From Ruminococcus sp. (GTDB lineage Bacteria; Bacillota; Clostridia; Oscillospirales; Ruminococcaceae): 64,000 nucleotides of DNA. A program made the position numbers and the translations under genes. Location of the stretch: NCBI GenBank assembly GCA_017472145.1, contig JAFUQX010000021.1, positions 30,289 through 94,288 on the forward strand. The letters are read 5' to 3'. This document shows, piece by piece, positions 53,157 through 62,028 of the stretch (its first letter is position 1; every line of letters starts with the position of its first letter). The notes beneath the pieces were generated by a model. It saw nothing but the letters and a program-made list of their open reading frames with translations. It was not told where the DNA came from and did no database searches.

Positions 53157-53804
53157 TTATACTTCCTTTCCTTCCGGAGCATCGATGTTTTCGTCCTCCG
53201 GAGTAATATCCTCCTCATTATTTCCTTCGGCGATGTCCGCAATAATAGAACGGATCTCATCCACACCCTCCCGTGTCATGGAGGAGAAGGGAACAATGTG
53301 AATCTCATCAAAATAAGGAATCTCCTTCGCAAAGGCCTCCATACGGCGTTTGCGCTCCATCACCTTGAGCTTGTCGGCCTTGGTGAGGATGATCACAAAG
53401 GGCAGCTCACGCTCGATGAGATAGCCGATCATGTGCAGATCATCCTTGGATGGTGCATGGCGCATATCGATCAGCAGGAAAATGAGCCGCAGATCACGGT
53501 CAGAATCCAGATAGCCTTCGATCAGATCGGCCCAGCGGTGCTTCTCCGATTTGGCCACCTTTGCATAGCCATAGCCCGGAAGGTCTACAATGCGCACCGG
53601 ATCGACCTTGTAGAAGTTGATCGTAGCCGTCTTTCCCGGAACGGCACTGACACGGGCCAGAGACTTGCGGTTCATGATTTTATTGATCAGGGTCGATTTT
53701 CCCACGTTGGAACGGCCGGCAAAGGCAATCTCAATGCTGCTGCACGGGGGAAGCTGGGAAAACAGACCGTAGGATGCTTCAAAAGAAGCAAGGTTAAAAT
53801 TCAT
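53157..53804 (-). CDS. ysxC: Ribosome biogenesis GTPase YsxC/EngB
   Basis: A 215-residue GTPase needed for 50S ribosome assembly. G1 is GRSNVGKST, switch I/G2 region GKTATINFY, G3 DLPGYGYAKV and G4 TKADK. A ~20-residue acidic C-terminal extension is unusual for the family but simple in composition. It lies 12 nt after lon, the usual lon-ysxC neighbourhood in Firmicutes, with GAGGAGG as ribosome binding site. Confidence 0.96.
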   Translation of the reverse strand: MNFNLASFEASYGLFSQLPPCSSIEIAFAGRSNVGKSTLINKIMNRKSLARVSAVPGKTATINFYKVDPVRIVDLPGYGYAKVAKSEKHRWADLIEGYLDSDRDLRLIFLLIDMRHAPSKDDLHMIGYLIERELPFVIILTKADKLKVMERKRRMEAFAKEIPYFDEIHIVPFSSMTREGVDEIRSIIADIAEGNNEEDITPEDENIDAPEGKEV

Positions 53805-53816
53805 ACGTCCTCCTCA

Positions 53817-56234
53817 TCAAACATAAGCCAGGGGCTTTGACGGGGTATTTTTTTCTTTGGGAATCAGAACCGGAGCATTTTCCGGTTCTTCTTCTGTATA
53901 TTCCGGCAGATAAACCAGTGCTGTATGCAGAACCGTATCCAGTGTTTTTGCCGGAACAAACTGTACATTCTGCTTGACAATCTCATCTACCTCATAAAGG
54001 TCGGGTACATTCTTTTCCGGAATGATGACGGTGCGGATCCCATTGCGGTATGCGGCCATTGCCTTTTCACGGAGACCGCCGATGGGCAGAACATTTCCGT
54101 GGAGCGTGATCTCACCGGTCATGGCCACATCGCTCCGAACCGGAATACCGGAAAGGGCTGAAACCATAGCGGTTACCATAGTCACACCAGCCGACGGGCC
54201 GTCCTTGGGCACTGCGCCCTCCGGTGCATGGATGTGCAGGTCACGCTGGCTGTAGAAATCCGGATTGATGCCATACTGCGACGCAATGCTGCGTACATAG
54301 CTGACTGCGATCTTTGCGCTCTCCTTCATCACATCGCCCAGAGAGCCGGTGATTTCGATCTGTCCCTTGCCCTTCAGGTGAATGACCTCCAGGGGCATGA
54401 GCACGCCGCCCACCGATGTCCACGCAAGGCCGTTCACCAGGCCCACTGTGTTTTCCCCGGCCTGCTCGTCGGGCAGATATTTTTTCGGGCCAAGGTAGCT
54501 TTCCAGATTCTTTGCGGAGAAGATGACACGCTTCTGCTCACCGGAAACAATGCGCTTGGCCGCCTTCCGGCAGAGGGAAGCCAGATGTCGTTCCAGCGTA
54601 CGTACGCCGGCTTCTCTTGTATAGTGGTCGATGAGGTCGTAGAATGCATCATCCTGTACCTTCATCTGGGAGGCCTTCAGGCCGTGCTTTTTCAGCTGCT
54701 TGGCCAGCAGATGCCGCTTTGCGATCTGGAACTTTTCCTCCCGTGTATAGCTGCCCAGCTCGATGACCTCCATACGATCCAGCAGGGGAGCCGGAATGGT
54801 ATCCAGCGTATTGGCCGTAGCTACAAACAGTACCTGACTCAGGTCAAAGGGAACTTCTATGTAGTGGTCACGGAAGGCCTTGTTCTGTTCGCTGTCCAGT
54901 ACCTCCAGCATAGCCGCAGAAGGGTCGCCCTTGAAGTCGCTGCTCATCTTGTCGATCTCATCCAGCAGGATCAGAGGATTATTTGTGCCGGCTCTTGTAA
55001 GGGCATCCACGATGCGTCCGGGCATTGCGCCGATATAGGTTTTTCTGTGACCACGGATGTCAGATTCATCCCGCACACCGCCCAGAGAAATGCGCTCATA
55101 CTTCCGGCCGAGGGACTTTGCAATAGAACGTCCGATGGAGGTCTTGCCCACACCGGGCGGACCTACGAGACAGAGGATCTGTCCCGTGACTTCCTTCATC
55201 AGTGCATGTACAGAGATGCTTTCGAGCACACGCTCCTTGACCTTTTCCATGCCATAGTGATCCTTGTCCAGAATGCTTCGGGACTTCTCAATGCTGACTG
55301 CTGTCTTTGAGGAGGTTTTCCACGGCAGGGCCAGTACTGCATCCAGATAGCTCCGGATCACAAAGGCCTCCTGAGAAGCCGGCGGCAGCTTGGTGAGGCG
55401 TTCGGCCTCCTTCATGAGCTTGCTGTGTTCCTCGCTGGCCAGGCCCAGCTTTTCGATTTTGTCAATATATTCGCAGATTTCCTCCTGCTCATCGTCTTCG
55501 CCCAGCTGCTGTGCGATCACACGCATCTGCTCACGGAGGAAATATTCACGCTGGCCCTTGTCCATGGTTTCCTTGGTCAGGTCATAGATCTCCCGTTCCA
55601 GAGTCAGTACCTCTGTTTCCTTCAACAGGAAGGTGTACAGCAGATTCAGGCGCCGCAGGATATTGTTTTCCTCCAGCAGTCTCTGCTTGTCTCTGTAGTC
55701 CAGATTCACATTGAAGATCACGCTGTTAAACAGCTTGTAGGGGTCATCCTGGCACATCACAGCGATGAGCAGCTCCTTGGGCATGCGGGGAAACAGCGTA
55801 CTGTACTGTTCAAACAGATCCTTTACGCTGCGGATCACAGCCTCCAGCTCCACCTCGTCAATGCGTGTCCGGCTGGAATAGGGTACAGGCTGCACATCGG
55901 CGGAAAGAAACCCGTCCCCGTTATACAGGGTCTCCATTCTGGCCTTTTTCGTACCTTCTACGAGGATCCGCATAACGCCCTCCGGCGTTTTGAGGATCTG
56001 GCGCACCTGAGCGATGACGCCGTATTTATATAAATCTTTTGCGGCCGGTTCTTCCACGAACACATCATTCTGAGCCACGAGGAAGATCTTCTGGTCGGAT
56101 TCGTAAGATGCAGTAATTGCGTTGATTGACTTTTCACGGGCTACATCAAAATGCATGACCATTTCTGGAAACACAACGACGCCCCGCATGGCCACAACCG
56201 GCAATCTGCAAATTTCTTTTTCATTTCTGCTCAT
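53817..56234 (-). CDS. lon: ATP-dependent protease Lon
   Basis: An 805-residue cytosolic AAA+ serine protease for damaged and regulatory proteins. The N-terminal LAN domain starts [18 protein letters not shown]. The ATPase shows Walker [10 protein letters not shown] and Walker [11 protein letters not shown]. The protease domain has the [11 protein letters not shown] motif (catalytic Ser) and the [10 protein letters not shown] motif (catalytic Lys). I place the start at ATG 56234 (AAAGG upstream) rather than 24 nt earlier. First gene of an operon with ysxC and lysA; the promoter is at 56335-56363. Confidence 0.97.
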   Translation of the reverse strand: MSRNEKEICRLPVVAMRGVVVFPEMVMHFDVAREKSINAITASYESDQKIFLVAQNDVFVEEPAAKDLYKYGVIAQVRQILKTPEGVMRILVEGTKKARMETLYNGDGFLSADVQPVPYSSRTRIDEVELEAVIRSVKDLFEQYSTLFPRMPKELLIAVMCQDDPYKLFNSVIFNVNLDYRDKQRLLEENNILRRLNLLYTFLLKETEVLTLEREIYDLTKETMDKGQREYFLREQMRVIAQQLGEDDEQEEICEYIDKIEKLGLASEEHSKLMKEAERLTKLPPASQEAFVIRSYLDAVLALPWKTSSKTAVSIEKSRSILDKDHYGMEKVKERVLESISVHALMKEVTGQILCLVGPPGVGKTSIGRSIAKSLGRKYERISLGGVRDESDIRGHRKTYIGAMPGRIVDALTRAGTNNPLILLDEIDKMSSDFKGDPSAAMLEVLDSEQNKAFRDHYIEVPFDLSQVLFVATANTLDTIPAPLLDRMEVIELGSYTREEKFQIAKRHLLAKQLKKHGLKASQMKVQDDAFYDLIDHYTREAGVRTLERHLASLCRKAAKRIVSGEQKRVIFSAKNLESYLGPKKYLPDEQAGENTVGLVNGLAWTSVGGVLMPLEVIHLKGKGQIEITGSLGDVMKESAKIAVSYVRSIASQYGINPDFYSQRDLHIHAPEGAVPKDGPSAGVTMVTAMVSALSGIPVRSDVAMTGEITLHGNVLPIGGLREKAMAAYRNGIRTVIIPEKNVPDLYEVDEIVKQNVQFVPAKTLDTVLHTALVYLPEYTEEEPENAPVLIPKEKNTPSKPLAYV

Positions 56235-56334
56235 TGCTTTTCCTTTCTTTTTCTGCACCCTTTACAGTTCAGCGGACGAGTGGTTTCCGCTTATGGTGCA
56301 TGTTCACCTTGTCTTTCTTCTGATGATGATATCT

Positions 56335-56363
56335 ATTATACTATAAAACGACTCTCTTTGCAA
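56335..56363 (-). promoter_or_regulatory. Promoter of the lon operon
   Basis: Minus strand TTGCAA (56363-56358) and TATAAT (56340-56335), spacer 17 nt. No CIRCE or CtsR heptad repeat is seen nearby. Confidence 0.83.
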
Positions 56364-56398
56364 GTGGCAATTTAGAATATTTATAAATGGTATATCCC

Positions 56399-56427
56399 TT
56401 GACAAGAATGAGGAAAATGTGTACAAT
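56399..56427 (+). promoter_or_regulatory. Promoter of the HAD phosphatase gene
   Basis: TTGACA at 56399-56404, a 17-nt spacer and TACAAT at 56422-56427; transcription should start near 56434. Confidence 0.82.
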
Positions 56428-56464
56428 AAGGATGATATATATGAGAAGAGGGGGAGTCTGTGCT

Positions 56465-57124
56465 GTGATACAAGGGCTGATTTTTGATATGGACGGTCTG
56501 CTGATCGACACAGAAAAGTATTATTTCCGGTACTGGATGGAAAGTGCAGCGGAATTCGGCTTTTCTATGAAGCCAAGGCATGCTCTTGCCATCCGGAGTC
56601 TGTGTGCAAAATATGCAGAGCGATATCTGAAACGGGAGCTGGGCGCTGATTTTGATTATCATGCAGTACGGGCCAGACGCAGAGAGCGGATCCACGAGGC
56701 GGTGGAGCAGTATGGCATTCAGCTGAAGCCGGGGGTAATGGAGCTTCTGACCTATTGCAGGGAAAATGGGATCCGGACCGCTGTGGCTACAGCCACACCT
56801 ACTGAAAATGCAGAGGTGCATCTTATGCATGTAGGATTAAGGGATTTGTTTTCTGTTGTAGTCGGCGGGGATTCCATTGAAAACGGCAAGCCTGCACCGG
56901 ATATTTACCAGAAGGCGGCTTCTGTGCTGGGGCGGCTGCCGGAGGAGTGCATGGCCCTGGAGGATTCTCCCAATGGGATCATAGCCGCATTTTCTGCCGG
57001 ATGTCATCCGGTGATGGTTCCGGATCTGACAGAGCCGGACGAGATGCTCAAGCCCTTGCTTTATGCATGGGTAAAGACGCTTAAAGATGTAATTCCGCTG
57101 ATAGAAGCCGAGAGGAGGGCCTAG
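56465..57124 (+). CDS. HAD-superfamily phosphatase, beta-phosphoglucomutase-like
   Basis: A 219-residue cytosolic HAD hydrolase. Motif I is GLIFDMDGLLIDTEKYY (nucleophile and acid/base Asp), motif II VATATPTENA, motif III Lys in ENGKPAPDIY, and motif IV ALEDSPNGI. A helical cap follows motif I (subclass I). Substrates of this group are sugar phosphates; the exact one is unknown. I prefer GTG 56465 (GGGGGAG 8 nt upstream): an in-frame ATG at 56441 lies only ~7 nt after the predicted transcript start. A small gene follows 3 nt later. Confidence 0.85.
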   Translation: MIQGLIFDMDGLLIDTEKYYFRYWMESAAEFGFSMKPRHALAIRSLCAKYAERYLKRELGADFDYHAVRARRRERIHEAVEQYGIQLKPGVMELLTYCRENGIRTAVATATPTENAEVHLMHVGLRDLFSVVVGGDSIENGKPAPDIYQKAASVLGRLPEECMALEDSPNGIIAAFSAGCHPVMVPDLTEPDEMLKPLLYAWVKTLKDVIPLIEAERRA

Positions 57125-57127
57125 GGC

Positions 57128-57394
57128 ATGGCAGCAGTACGCGTATCGGAATATTTTGATATCCCGAAGTTTTATTATTTTCAGGCGAAGAACATTTTCA
57201 CCGGAAGCAAAAATGCGATGTTTAATTATAAGATCATACCAGGGGAGACCCTGAAGGTGCAGATCTGGCACGGTATGCTCTGCTCTGAAAAGTCGGAGAT
57301 CGAGACGGAGCAGGAGTTTCCCATGGAGCAGGCCGGATTTGAGGAAATGATCCGCTGGCTGGAACAGCAGTATGATAAGGAAGCGCAGGACTAA
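57128..57394 (+). CDS. Conserved-looking small protein, function unknown
   Basis: An 88-residue, probably cytoplasmic, mixed alpha/beta protein beginning MAAVRVSEYFDIPKFYYFQA. It contains aromatic strands (FNYKIIPGETLKVQIWHG) and a C-terminal acidic helix (FEEMIRWLEQQYDKEA). I recognise no family. It starts 3 nt after the HAD gene with GAGGAGGGC upstream, so the two are co-transcribed and end at the terminator 57403-57428. Confidence 0.65.
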   Translation: MAAVRVSEYFDIPKFYYFQAKNIFTGSKNAMFNYKIIPGETLKVQIWHGMLCSEKSEIETEQEFPMEQAGFEEMIRWLEQQYDKEAQD

Positions 57395-57402
57395 CAGGAG
57401 AG

Positions 57403-57428
57403 GGCATCCGGAAAGGGATGCCTTTTTA
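57403..57428 (+). terminator. Terminator of the HAD operon
   Basis: GGCATCC (57403-57409) pairs with GGATGCC (57416-57422), followed by five T. Confidence 0.9.
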
Positions 57429-57466
57429 TTGAAACAACGGAATGAATGAACATTTTGGTATTTGTA

Positions 57467-57495
57467 TTGACAAAACGACGGAAATCGGGTATAAT
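57467..57495 (+). promoter_or_regulatory. Promoter of the Na+ symporter gene
   Basis: TTGACA at 57467-57472, a 17-nt spacer and TATAAT at 57490-57495: consensus. Confidence 0.92.
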
Positions 57496-57536
57496 CAAAG
57501 GCATGTGCTTAGAATTAAAAAATATAAGGAGATGAA

Positions 57537-58880
57537 ATGATGAGTACACAAAAAACTGGATTTTCCAGCAGACTGGGCTTCATCCTGGCCGCAGCCGGCT
57601 CCGCAGTCGGTCTGGGAAACATCTGGAGATTCCCTTATCTTGCCGCTCAGTACGGCGGTGGTATTTTCCTGCTGGTATATCTTGTACTGGTCGTAACTTT
57701 TGGCTTTTCTCTGATGATAACGGAAATTGCGATCGGACGAAAGACCGGAAAGAGTGCGATCGAGGCCTTTGGGGCGCTGAACAGAAAGGGTTCCTGGATC
57801 GGCTACCTGATTTCCGCCGTTCCCATGATCATTCTGCCGTATTACTGTGTGATCGGCGGCTGGGTGATCAAGTACGGTGTGACCTTTGCAGCAGGACAGG
57901 GCGCAGCCGCTGCAGCGGATGGTTATTTTAATGAGTTTATCGGTTCTACCGGCTCTCCGCTGATTTTTGCAGCGATTTATATCATTCTGACAGCGGCTGT
58001 CGTATTGATGGGCGTTCAGAAGGGTATCGAGAAGATCAGCAAGATCCTCATGCCGGTGCTCCTGGTTCTGACCGTGGGCATTTCTATCTACAGTCTGACA
58101 TTAGACGGTGCGATGGAAGGTGTGAAGTATTATCTCATTCCCAATTTCAGCAATTTCTCTCTGAAGACGGTTGTTGCAGCTATGGGTCAGATGTTCTACT
58201 CCATGTCCCTGGCGATGGGCATTATGATCACCTATGGTTCATACATGCCGAAAAAGGAAAGCCTGGAAAGCTCTGTCCGTCATATTGAGATTTTTGACAC
58301 GTCTGTTGCCTTCCTGGCTGGTCTGATGATCATTCCGGCTGTATTTTCCTTCTCCGGCGGTGATCCGTCTGCATTGAACCAGGGCCCGGGCCTGATGTTC
58401 GTAACGCTCCCGAAGGTATTCGACTCCATGCCGGGCGGACATATTGTGGGCGTGGTATTCTTTATTCTGGTGCTCTTTGCGGCGCTGACCTCTTCTATTT
58501 CTCTGATGGAAACGGTTGTATCCATTTTCCAGGATAAGCTGAAGATCAACCGCCGGCTGCTTTGTATTCTTGTTATGATCGGTACAATGATCATAGCCAT
58601 TCCGTCCTCTCTGGGCTATGGCGTATGGTCTGAGGTGCTCATTTTCGGCAAGCAAATTCTGGACTTCTTCGACTTCCTGAGCAACAACATTATGATGCCC
58701 ATTACAGCGCTTCTGACTTGTATCTTTGTGGCCTATGTCATCAAGACAAAGGCCGTTGAGGATGAGGTTGAGCTGAACGGGCCGTTTAAGTCCAAGAAGC
58801 TGTATCAGATCATGATCTCCTATATCTGTCCGGTATTTCTGGTGGCGATCCTGATTTCTTCTCTGATCGGATATGTATAA
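57537..58880 (+). CDS. Neurotransmitter:sodium symporter (NSS/SNF) family transporter
   Basis: A 447-residue membrane protein of the LeuT fold, importing an amino acid or related amine with Na+. The TM1 signature SRLGFILAAAGSAVGLGNIWRFPYL-type motif holds the unwound helix residues of the substrate and Na+ sites; TM6 contains SLAMGIMITYGSY. About 11-12 helices are expected, as in MhsT/TnaT-type bacterial members. Two adjacent ATGs (57537, 57540) follow AAGGAG; either may serve. Its terminator region was disturbed by the repeat element at 58916-59346. Confidence 0.92.
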   Translation: MMSTQKTGFSSRLGFILAAAGSAVGLGNIWRFPYLAAQYGGGIFLLVYLVLVVTFGFSLMITEIAIGRKTGKSAIEAFGALNRKGSWIGYLISAVPMIILPYYCVIGGWVIKYGVTFAAGQGAAAAADGYFNEFIGSTGSPLIFAAIYIILTAAVVLMGVQKGIEKISKILMPVLLVLTVGISIYSLTLDGAMEGVKYYLIPNFSNFSLKTVVAAMGQMFYSMSLAMGIMITYGSYMPKKESLESSVRHIEIFDTSVAFLAGLMIIPAVFSFSGGDPSALNQGPGLMFVTLPKVFDSMPGGHIVGVVFFILVLFAALTSSISLMETVVSIFQDKLKINRRLLCILVMIGTMIIAIPSSLGYGVWSEVLIFGKQILDFFDFLSNNIMMPITALLTCIFVAYVIKTKAVEDEVELNGPFKSKKLYQIMISYICPVFLVAILISSLIGYV

Positions 58881-58915
58881 TTCTGTGCAGCTGTAATGAA
58901 GCAGAATTGAAATTT

Positions 58916-59346
58916 AAGGCTTCCCCGATATTTTTGGGGAAGTCTCAGGCTGTAGAAAAAACTCTGAAAACATCTTTACTAGCAGGGATAATAGCGTTGA
59001 AAACGTCCCACCGGGACGTTTTCAAGAGAACCTTACTTCGGATCGCAACAAGGGGAAAGCGGTCTTGTTCGCTTTCCCCTCGAAATGCTGTCGCATTTCT
59101 CACCCCATTTCTCCGTGCGCCGGAAGTACGGCGCAGGGAGTTTCGCTCTCTGCGGAGAGCGACTAGGGACGCTGTCCCTGGACCCTGGCAGCATTTTCGA
59201 GAAATTGCTGCACCAACGGTGCCGTCCCCTTTGTCCCTTCGGGACATTTCCCCACCCCGTGGGGAATCACCAAAAAGCTTTTATACCTGCTTAAGTTGAT
59301 GAGAAGGTTTTTCGACGAGCTGAAGGCTTCCCCGATATTTTTGGGG
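58916..59346. repeat. Non-coding multi-hairpin element framed by a 24-bp direct repeat
   Basis: An identical 24-bp segment, the terminator arm AAGGCTTCCCC plus GATATTTTTGGGG, stands at 58916-58939 and 59323-59346. Between them, 58997-59266 folds into at least nine successive short perfect or near-perfect hairpins: 58997-59025 (13 bp), 59051-59080 (11 bp), 59082-59099, 59116-59135, 59143-59162, 59165-59179, 59188-59211, 59232-59246 and 59248-59266. Frames on both strands are artefacts of the palindromes; none has a ribosome binding site. This fills most of the 58881-59440 intergenic gap. It is most likely an inserted repeat element. Confidence 0.72.
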
Positions 59347-59359
59347 GGAAGCCTTTTTA
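59323..59359 (+). terminator. Intact terminator copy downstream of the hairpin element
   Basis: AAGGCTTCCCC (59323-59333) pairs with GGGGAAGCCTT (59345-59355), followed by TTTAT. The upstream copy (58916-58945) keeps the stem but has lost the T tract. Confidence 0.85.
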
Positions 59360-59373
59360 TTTGTTTGGCGGCG

Positions 59374-59402
59374 TTGACTTTTCCGGGGCCTGGTGCTATA
59401 AT
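59374..59402 (+). promoter_or_regulatory. Promoter of the DUF2262 gene
   Basis: TTGACT at 59374-59379, a 17-nt spacer and TATAAT at 59397-59402. Confidence 0.88.
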
Positions 59403-59440
59403 AAAACGGAACAGCAAACTATTTTTTGATGGAGGATGTT

Positions 59441-60301
59441 ATGGAAAGAGAGATCAATGCATTTGAAGCGAGATTTGATCCTTCGATAAAGGAGGTTCTG
59501 GTGCTGACCAGAGACAACACCGGCGCAGGACGCTTTGGACAGAACCAGATGTGGAGCGCCAGCCTTTCCATTCTGGCCATGGTGGATACAGAAAGCGATG
59601 CGCTGATTGCCGGAAGAAGAAGTCTTACATGGCTGATGACGGACATGCAGCGGCGTACGGATGAGAAAATATTCGGTCTGAAGGCAGAGAAAATATATCG
59701 CCTGAAGGTACGGGAATCCCTTCCCCTTATCATTGAGGAGACGGGCCGGACCATAGAGCGTGGTGCAAGTCTTCTGGTTTGCGAGGTGGTTGAAAGGGAC
59801 TGTGCAGATGAGAGACTGGAGGGGATTCTCCAGAAGTATCAGCAGCCTGTGACCCTGCATCCGGAGGGCTGCGGAACGCTTCTGCTCCACAAGCATCTGG
59901 GTGTATTCAGCGGAGATGGCGAATGGAACGGCTGTGTATGCACGGTTTATCTGGATGTGGATACTGAGGAGGCTGAAACGGCAGATCATGCTCTGGCTGT
60001 ATGGAATCGCCTTTGTGCCGATGCTGCTGAATGGGACGAAAAAGCCCGGCGCTATGCAGCAGGCCTGCTGACAGAGGATGCAAAGGACTGGCTCATGGAT
60101 AATGAGGAAGCAGACGAGGATGAGATCGAGGAATTCACAGAAGAAGAATTCGCTGAGAGAATAACACCGGGTGAAATATGCATTTCCAATCATGGTGATT
60201 TTGAGATTTATTATGATGATGACGATATGTTCTGGGGACATGTGATCATCGTGCACGGAACCCTTGACGGCGATTTTACAGGTGCAGAGATCGCCGGATA
60301 A
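59441..60301 (+). CDS. DUF2262 domain-containing protein
   Basis: A 286-residue cytoplasmic protein. The C-terminal part (about 225-286, with SNHGDFEIYYDDDDMFWGHVI and a GTLDGDFTGAEIAG end) matches DUF2262. The N-terminal two thirds form a related accessory domain (DUF7021-like). Function unknown; relatives often have similar very acidic loops (EEADEDEIEEFTEEEF here). GGAGG stands 6 nt before ATG 59441. Probably monocistronic, since a new promoter lies before the next gene. Confidence 0.8.
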   Translation: MEREINAFEARFDPSIKEVLVLTRDNTGAGRFGQNQMWSASLSILAMVDTESDALIAGRRSLTWLMTDMQRRTDEKIFGLKAEKIYRLKVRESLPLIIEETGRTIERGASLLVCEVVERDCADERLEGILQKYQQPVTLHPEGCGTLLLHKHLGVFSGDGEWNGCVCTVYLDVDTEEAETADHALAVWNRLCADAAEWDEKARRYAAGLLTEDAKDWLMDNEEADEDEIEEFTEEEFAERITPGEICISNHGDFEIYYDDDDMFWGHVIIVHGTLDGDFTGAEIAG

Positions 60302-60346
60302 GGAGAAGAGGACCGGCGGTTCTTCTGTGCCGCCCAAAAGCCTTCC

Positions 60347-60375
60347 TTGATTTTTTCTCCGCTCCATGGTATAAT
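60347..60375 (+). promoter_or_regulatory. Promoter of the ttcA-like-tcdA operon
   Basis: TTGATT at 60347-60352, a 17-nt spacer and TATAAT at 60370-60375. Confidence 0.85.
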
Positions 60376-60407
60376 GTCCTTACTACATACGCAAAGGAAC
60401 AGTTTTT

Positions 60408-61241
60408 ATGAAACGTGGATACGAAATAGAAGCAAGCATCTGCAAAAAATTCAAAAAGACCATCTGGAATCGCTTTATCATGGGGCTGAAGGAATACAAG
60501 CTCATCGAAGCAGGGGATAAGATCGCTGTGTGCATCTCCGGCGGCAAGGACTCCATGCTTATGGCCAAGTGCATTCAGCGTCTCCAGCGGTACAGCGAAA
60601 TCCCCTTCGAGGCCGTTTATCTCGTCATGGATCCCGGCTATAATCCTCGGAACCGGCAGAAAATCGAAGAAAATGCAGAAACTCTGGAAATTCCCATTCA
60701 GATTTTTGAAAGCACCATTTTCGACGCTGTGGCCGACATCAAGGACAGCCCCTGCTATCTCTGTGCCCGTATGCGCCGCGGCTATCTTTACAGCCATGCA
60801 CAGGCTCTGGGCTGCAATAAAATCGCTTTGGGACATCATTTTGATGATGTCATTGAAACCATTCTCATGGGTATGCTCTACGGAGCACAGGTGCAGACCA
60901 TGATGCCCAAGCTCCACAGCTCCAACTTTGAGGGGATGGAGCTGATCCGTCCTCTGTACATGGTGAAGGAGGCGGATATTCTGGCCTGGCAGGCCTATAA
61001 TAACCTGGAATTTATCCAGTGCGCATGTCGCTTTACTGAAAATTATACCACCTATGAAAACGGCGCAAGCAATTCCAAGCGGCAGGAAATGAAGCAGCTT
61101 ATTGCACGCTTCCGCACGATCAATCCCAACATTGATACAAATATTTTCCGCAGCGTGGAAAATGTAAATCTCGATACGATCATTTCCTATCACAAGGGAG
61201 AAAATTATACCCATTTCCTTGACGATTATCATACAAAATAA
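60408..61241 (+). CDS. TtcA-like tRNA thiolation family ATPase
   Basis: A 277-residue PP-loop ATPase of the TtcA/TtuA superfamily, which thiolates tRNA bases. The PP-loop is VCISGGKDSM (about 44-53). A CYLCARMRRGYLY motif provides the CxxC pair for an Fe-S cluster, and LGHHFDDVIET matches the family's third motif. A third cysteine for the cluster is available in QCACRF. E. coli TtcA modifies C32; Firmicute relatives may act on other bases, so I give no gene symbol. It lies 14 nt before tcdA, another tRNA modification gene, which supports a role in tRNA. Confidence 0.87.
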   Translation: MKRGYEIEASICKKFKKTIWNRFIMGLKEYKLIEAGDKIAVCISGGKDSMLMAKCIQRLQRYSEIPFEAVYLVMDPGYNPRNRQKIEENAETLEIPIQIFESTIFDAVADIKDSPCYLCARMRRGYLYSHAQALGCNKIALGHHFDDVIETILMGMLYGAQVQTMMPKLHSSNFEGMELIRPLYMVKEADILAWQAYNNLEFIQCACRFTENYTTYENGASNSKRQEMKQLIARFRTINPNIDTNIFRSVENVNLDTIISYHKGENYTHFLDDYHTK

Positions 61242-61255
61242 AGGAGCGTGAATTT

Positions 61256-61975
61256 ATGGTAAAGCCTTTTTCCCGAACGGAAATGCTCATCGGTGAAGAA
61301 GCCATGGAAAAGCTCAGAGGCTCCCGTGTGGCCGTATTCGGTGTAGGCGGCGTAGGCGGATATGTGGTGGAGGCTCTGGCCCGGGGCGGTGTGGGAACGC
61401 TGGATGTCATTGACAACGACACGGTTGCTGTGACCAATCTCAACCGGCAGATCATCGCCACCCATCAGACACTGGGGCAGCTGAAGACAGAAGCTGCAAA
61501 GGAACGCATTCTGCAAATCAACCCGGAATGTAAAGTATATACACACAACACCTTCTACACGCCGGAAACAGCCGGGGAATTTGACTTTTCCCAGTATGAC
61601 TATATAGTGGATGCCATCGACACGGTCACAGGGAAAATCAGTCTTGCAGAGCAAGCCGCAGCTGCGGGGACACCCATCATCAGCTCTATGGGCACGGGCA
61701 ACAAAATGGATCCTACAGCCTTTAAGGTATCGGACATTTACAAGACCTCTGTCTGCCCTCTGGCCAAGGTCATGCGCTATGAGCTGAAGCGCAGGGGCAT
61801 TAAAAAGCTCAAGGTAGTCTATTCCCAGGAACAGCCCCTTCAGCACCAGGGACGATCGGAGGAGCAGAGCGAATTCCGCCGGCTGATCCCTGCAAGCAAC
61901 TCCTTTGTACCGCCTGTGGCCGGGCTGATTCTGGCTGGAGAAGTTATCAAGGATCTGATCGGATACAATCGATAG
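61256..61975 (+). CDS. tcdA: tRNA threonylcarbamoyladenosine dehydratase
   Basis: A 239-residue E1-like (ThiF/MoeB fold) enzyme that cyclises t6A37 of ANN-decoding tRNAs to ct6A with ATP. The nucleotide motif VAVFGVGGVGGYVVEAL and the D-N-D-x-V-x-x-T-N-x-N-R-Q adenylation segment are present. SMGTGNKMDPTAFKVSDIYKT and CPLAKVMRYELKRRGI distinguish TcdA from ThiF. GGAGCG precedes the ATG. It shares a transcript with the TtcA-like gene. Confidence 0.93.
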   Translation: MVKPFSRTEMLIGEEAMEKLRGSRVAVFGVGGVGGYVVEALARGGVGTLDVIDNDTVAVTNLNRQIIATHQTLGQLKTEAAKERILQINPECKVYTHNTFYTPETAGEFDFSQYDYIVDAIDTVTGKISLAEQAAAAGTPIISSMGTGNKMDPTAFKVSDIYKTSVCPLAKVMRYELKRRGIKKLKVVYSQEQPLQHQGRSEEQSEFRRLIPASNSFVPPVAGLILAGEVIKDLIGYNR

Positions 61976-61978
61976 CAG

Positions 61979-62018
61979 CAAAAAGCGGCACTGTCTTTTT
62001 TGGACAGTGCCGCTTTTA
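61979..62018. terminator. Bidirectional terminator between tcdA and the AraC-type gene
   Basis: AAAAGCGGCACTGTC pairs with GGACAGTGCCGCTTTT around a T6 loop; A and T runs flank both arms. Confidence 0.9.
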
Positions 62019-62028
62019 GTGCTTATTC

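Noticed and set aside
58907-59299. Possible 130-codon protein (plus strand) and 100-codon protein (minus strand) in the hairpin array
   Set aside because: Both run through consecutive perfect palindromes, lack ribosome binding sites and are mutual mirror images; the region is better read as non-coding.
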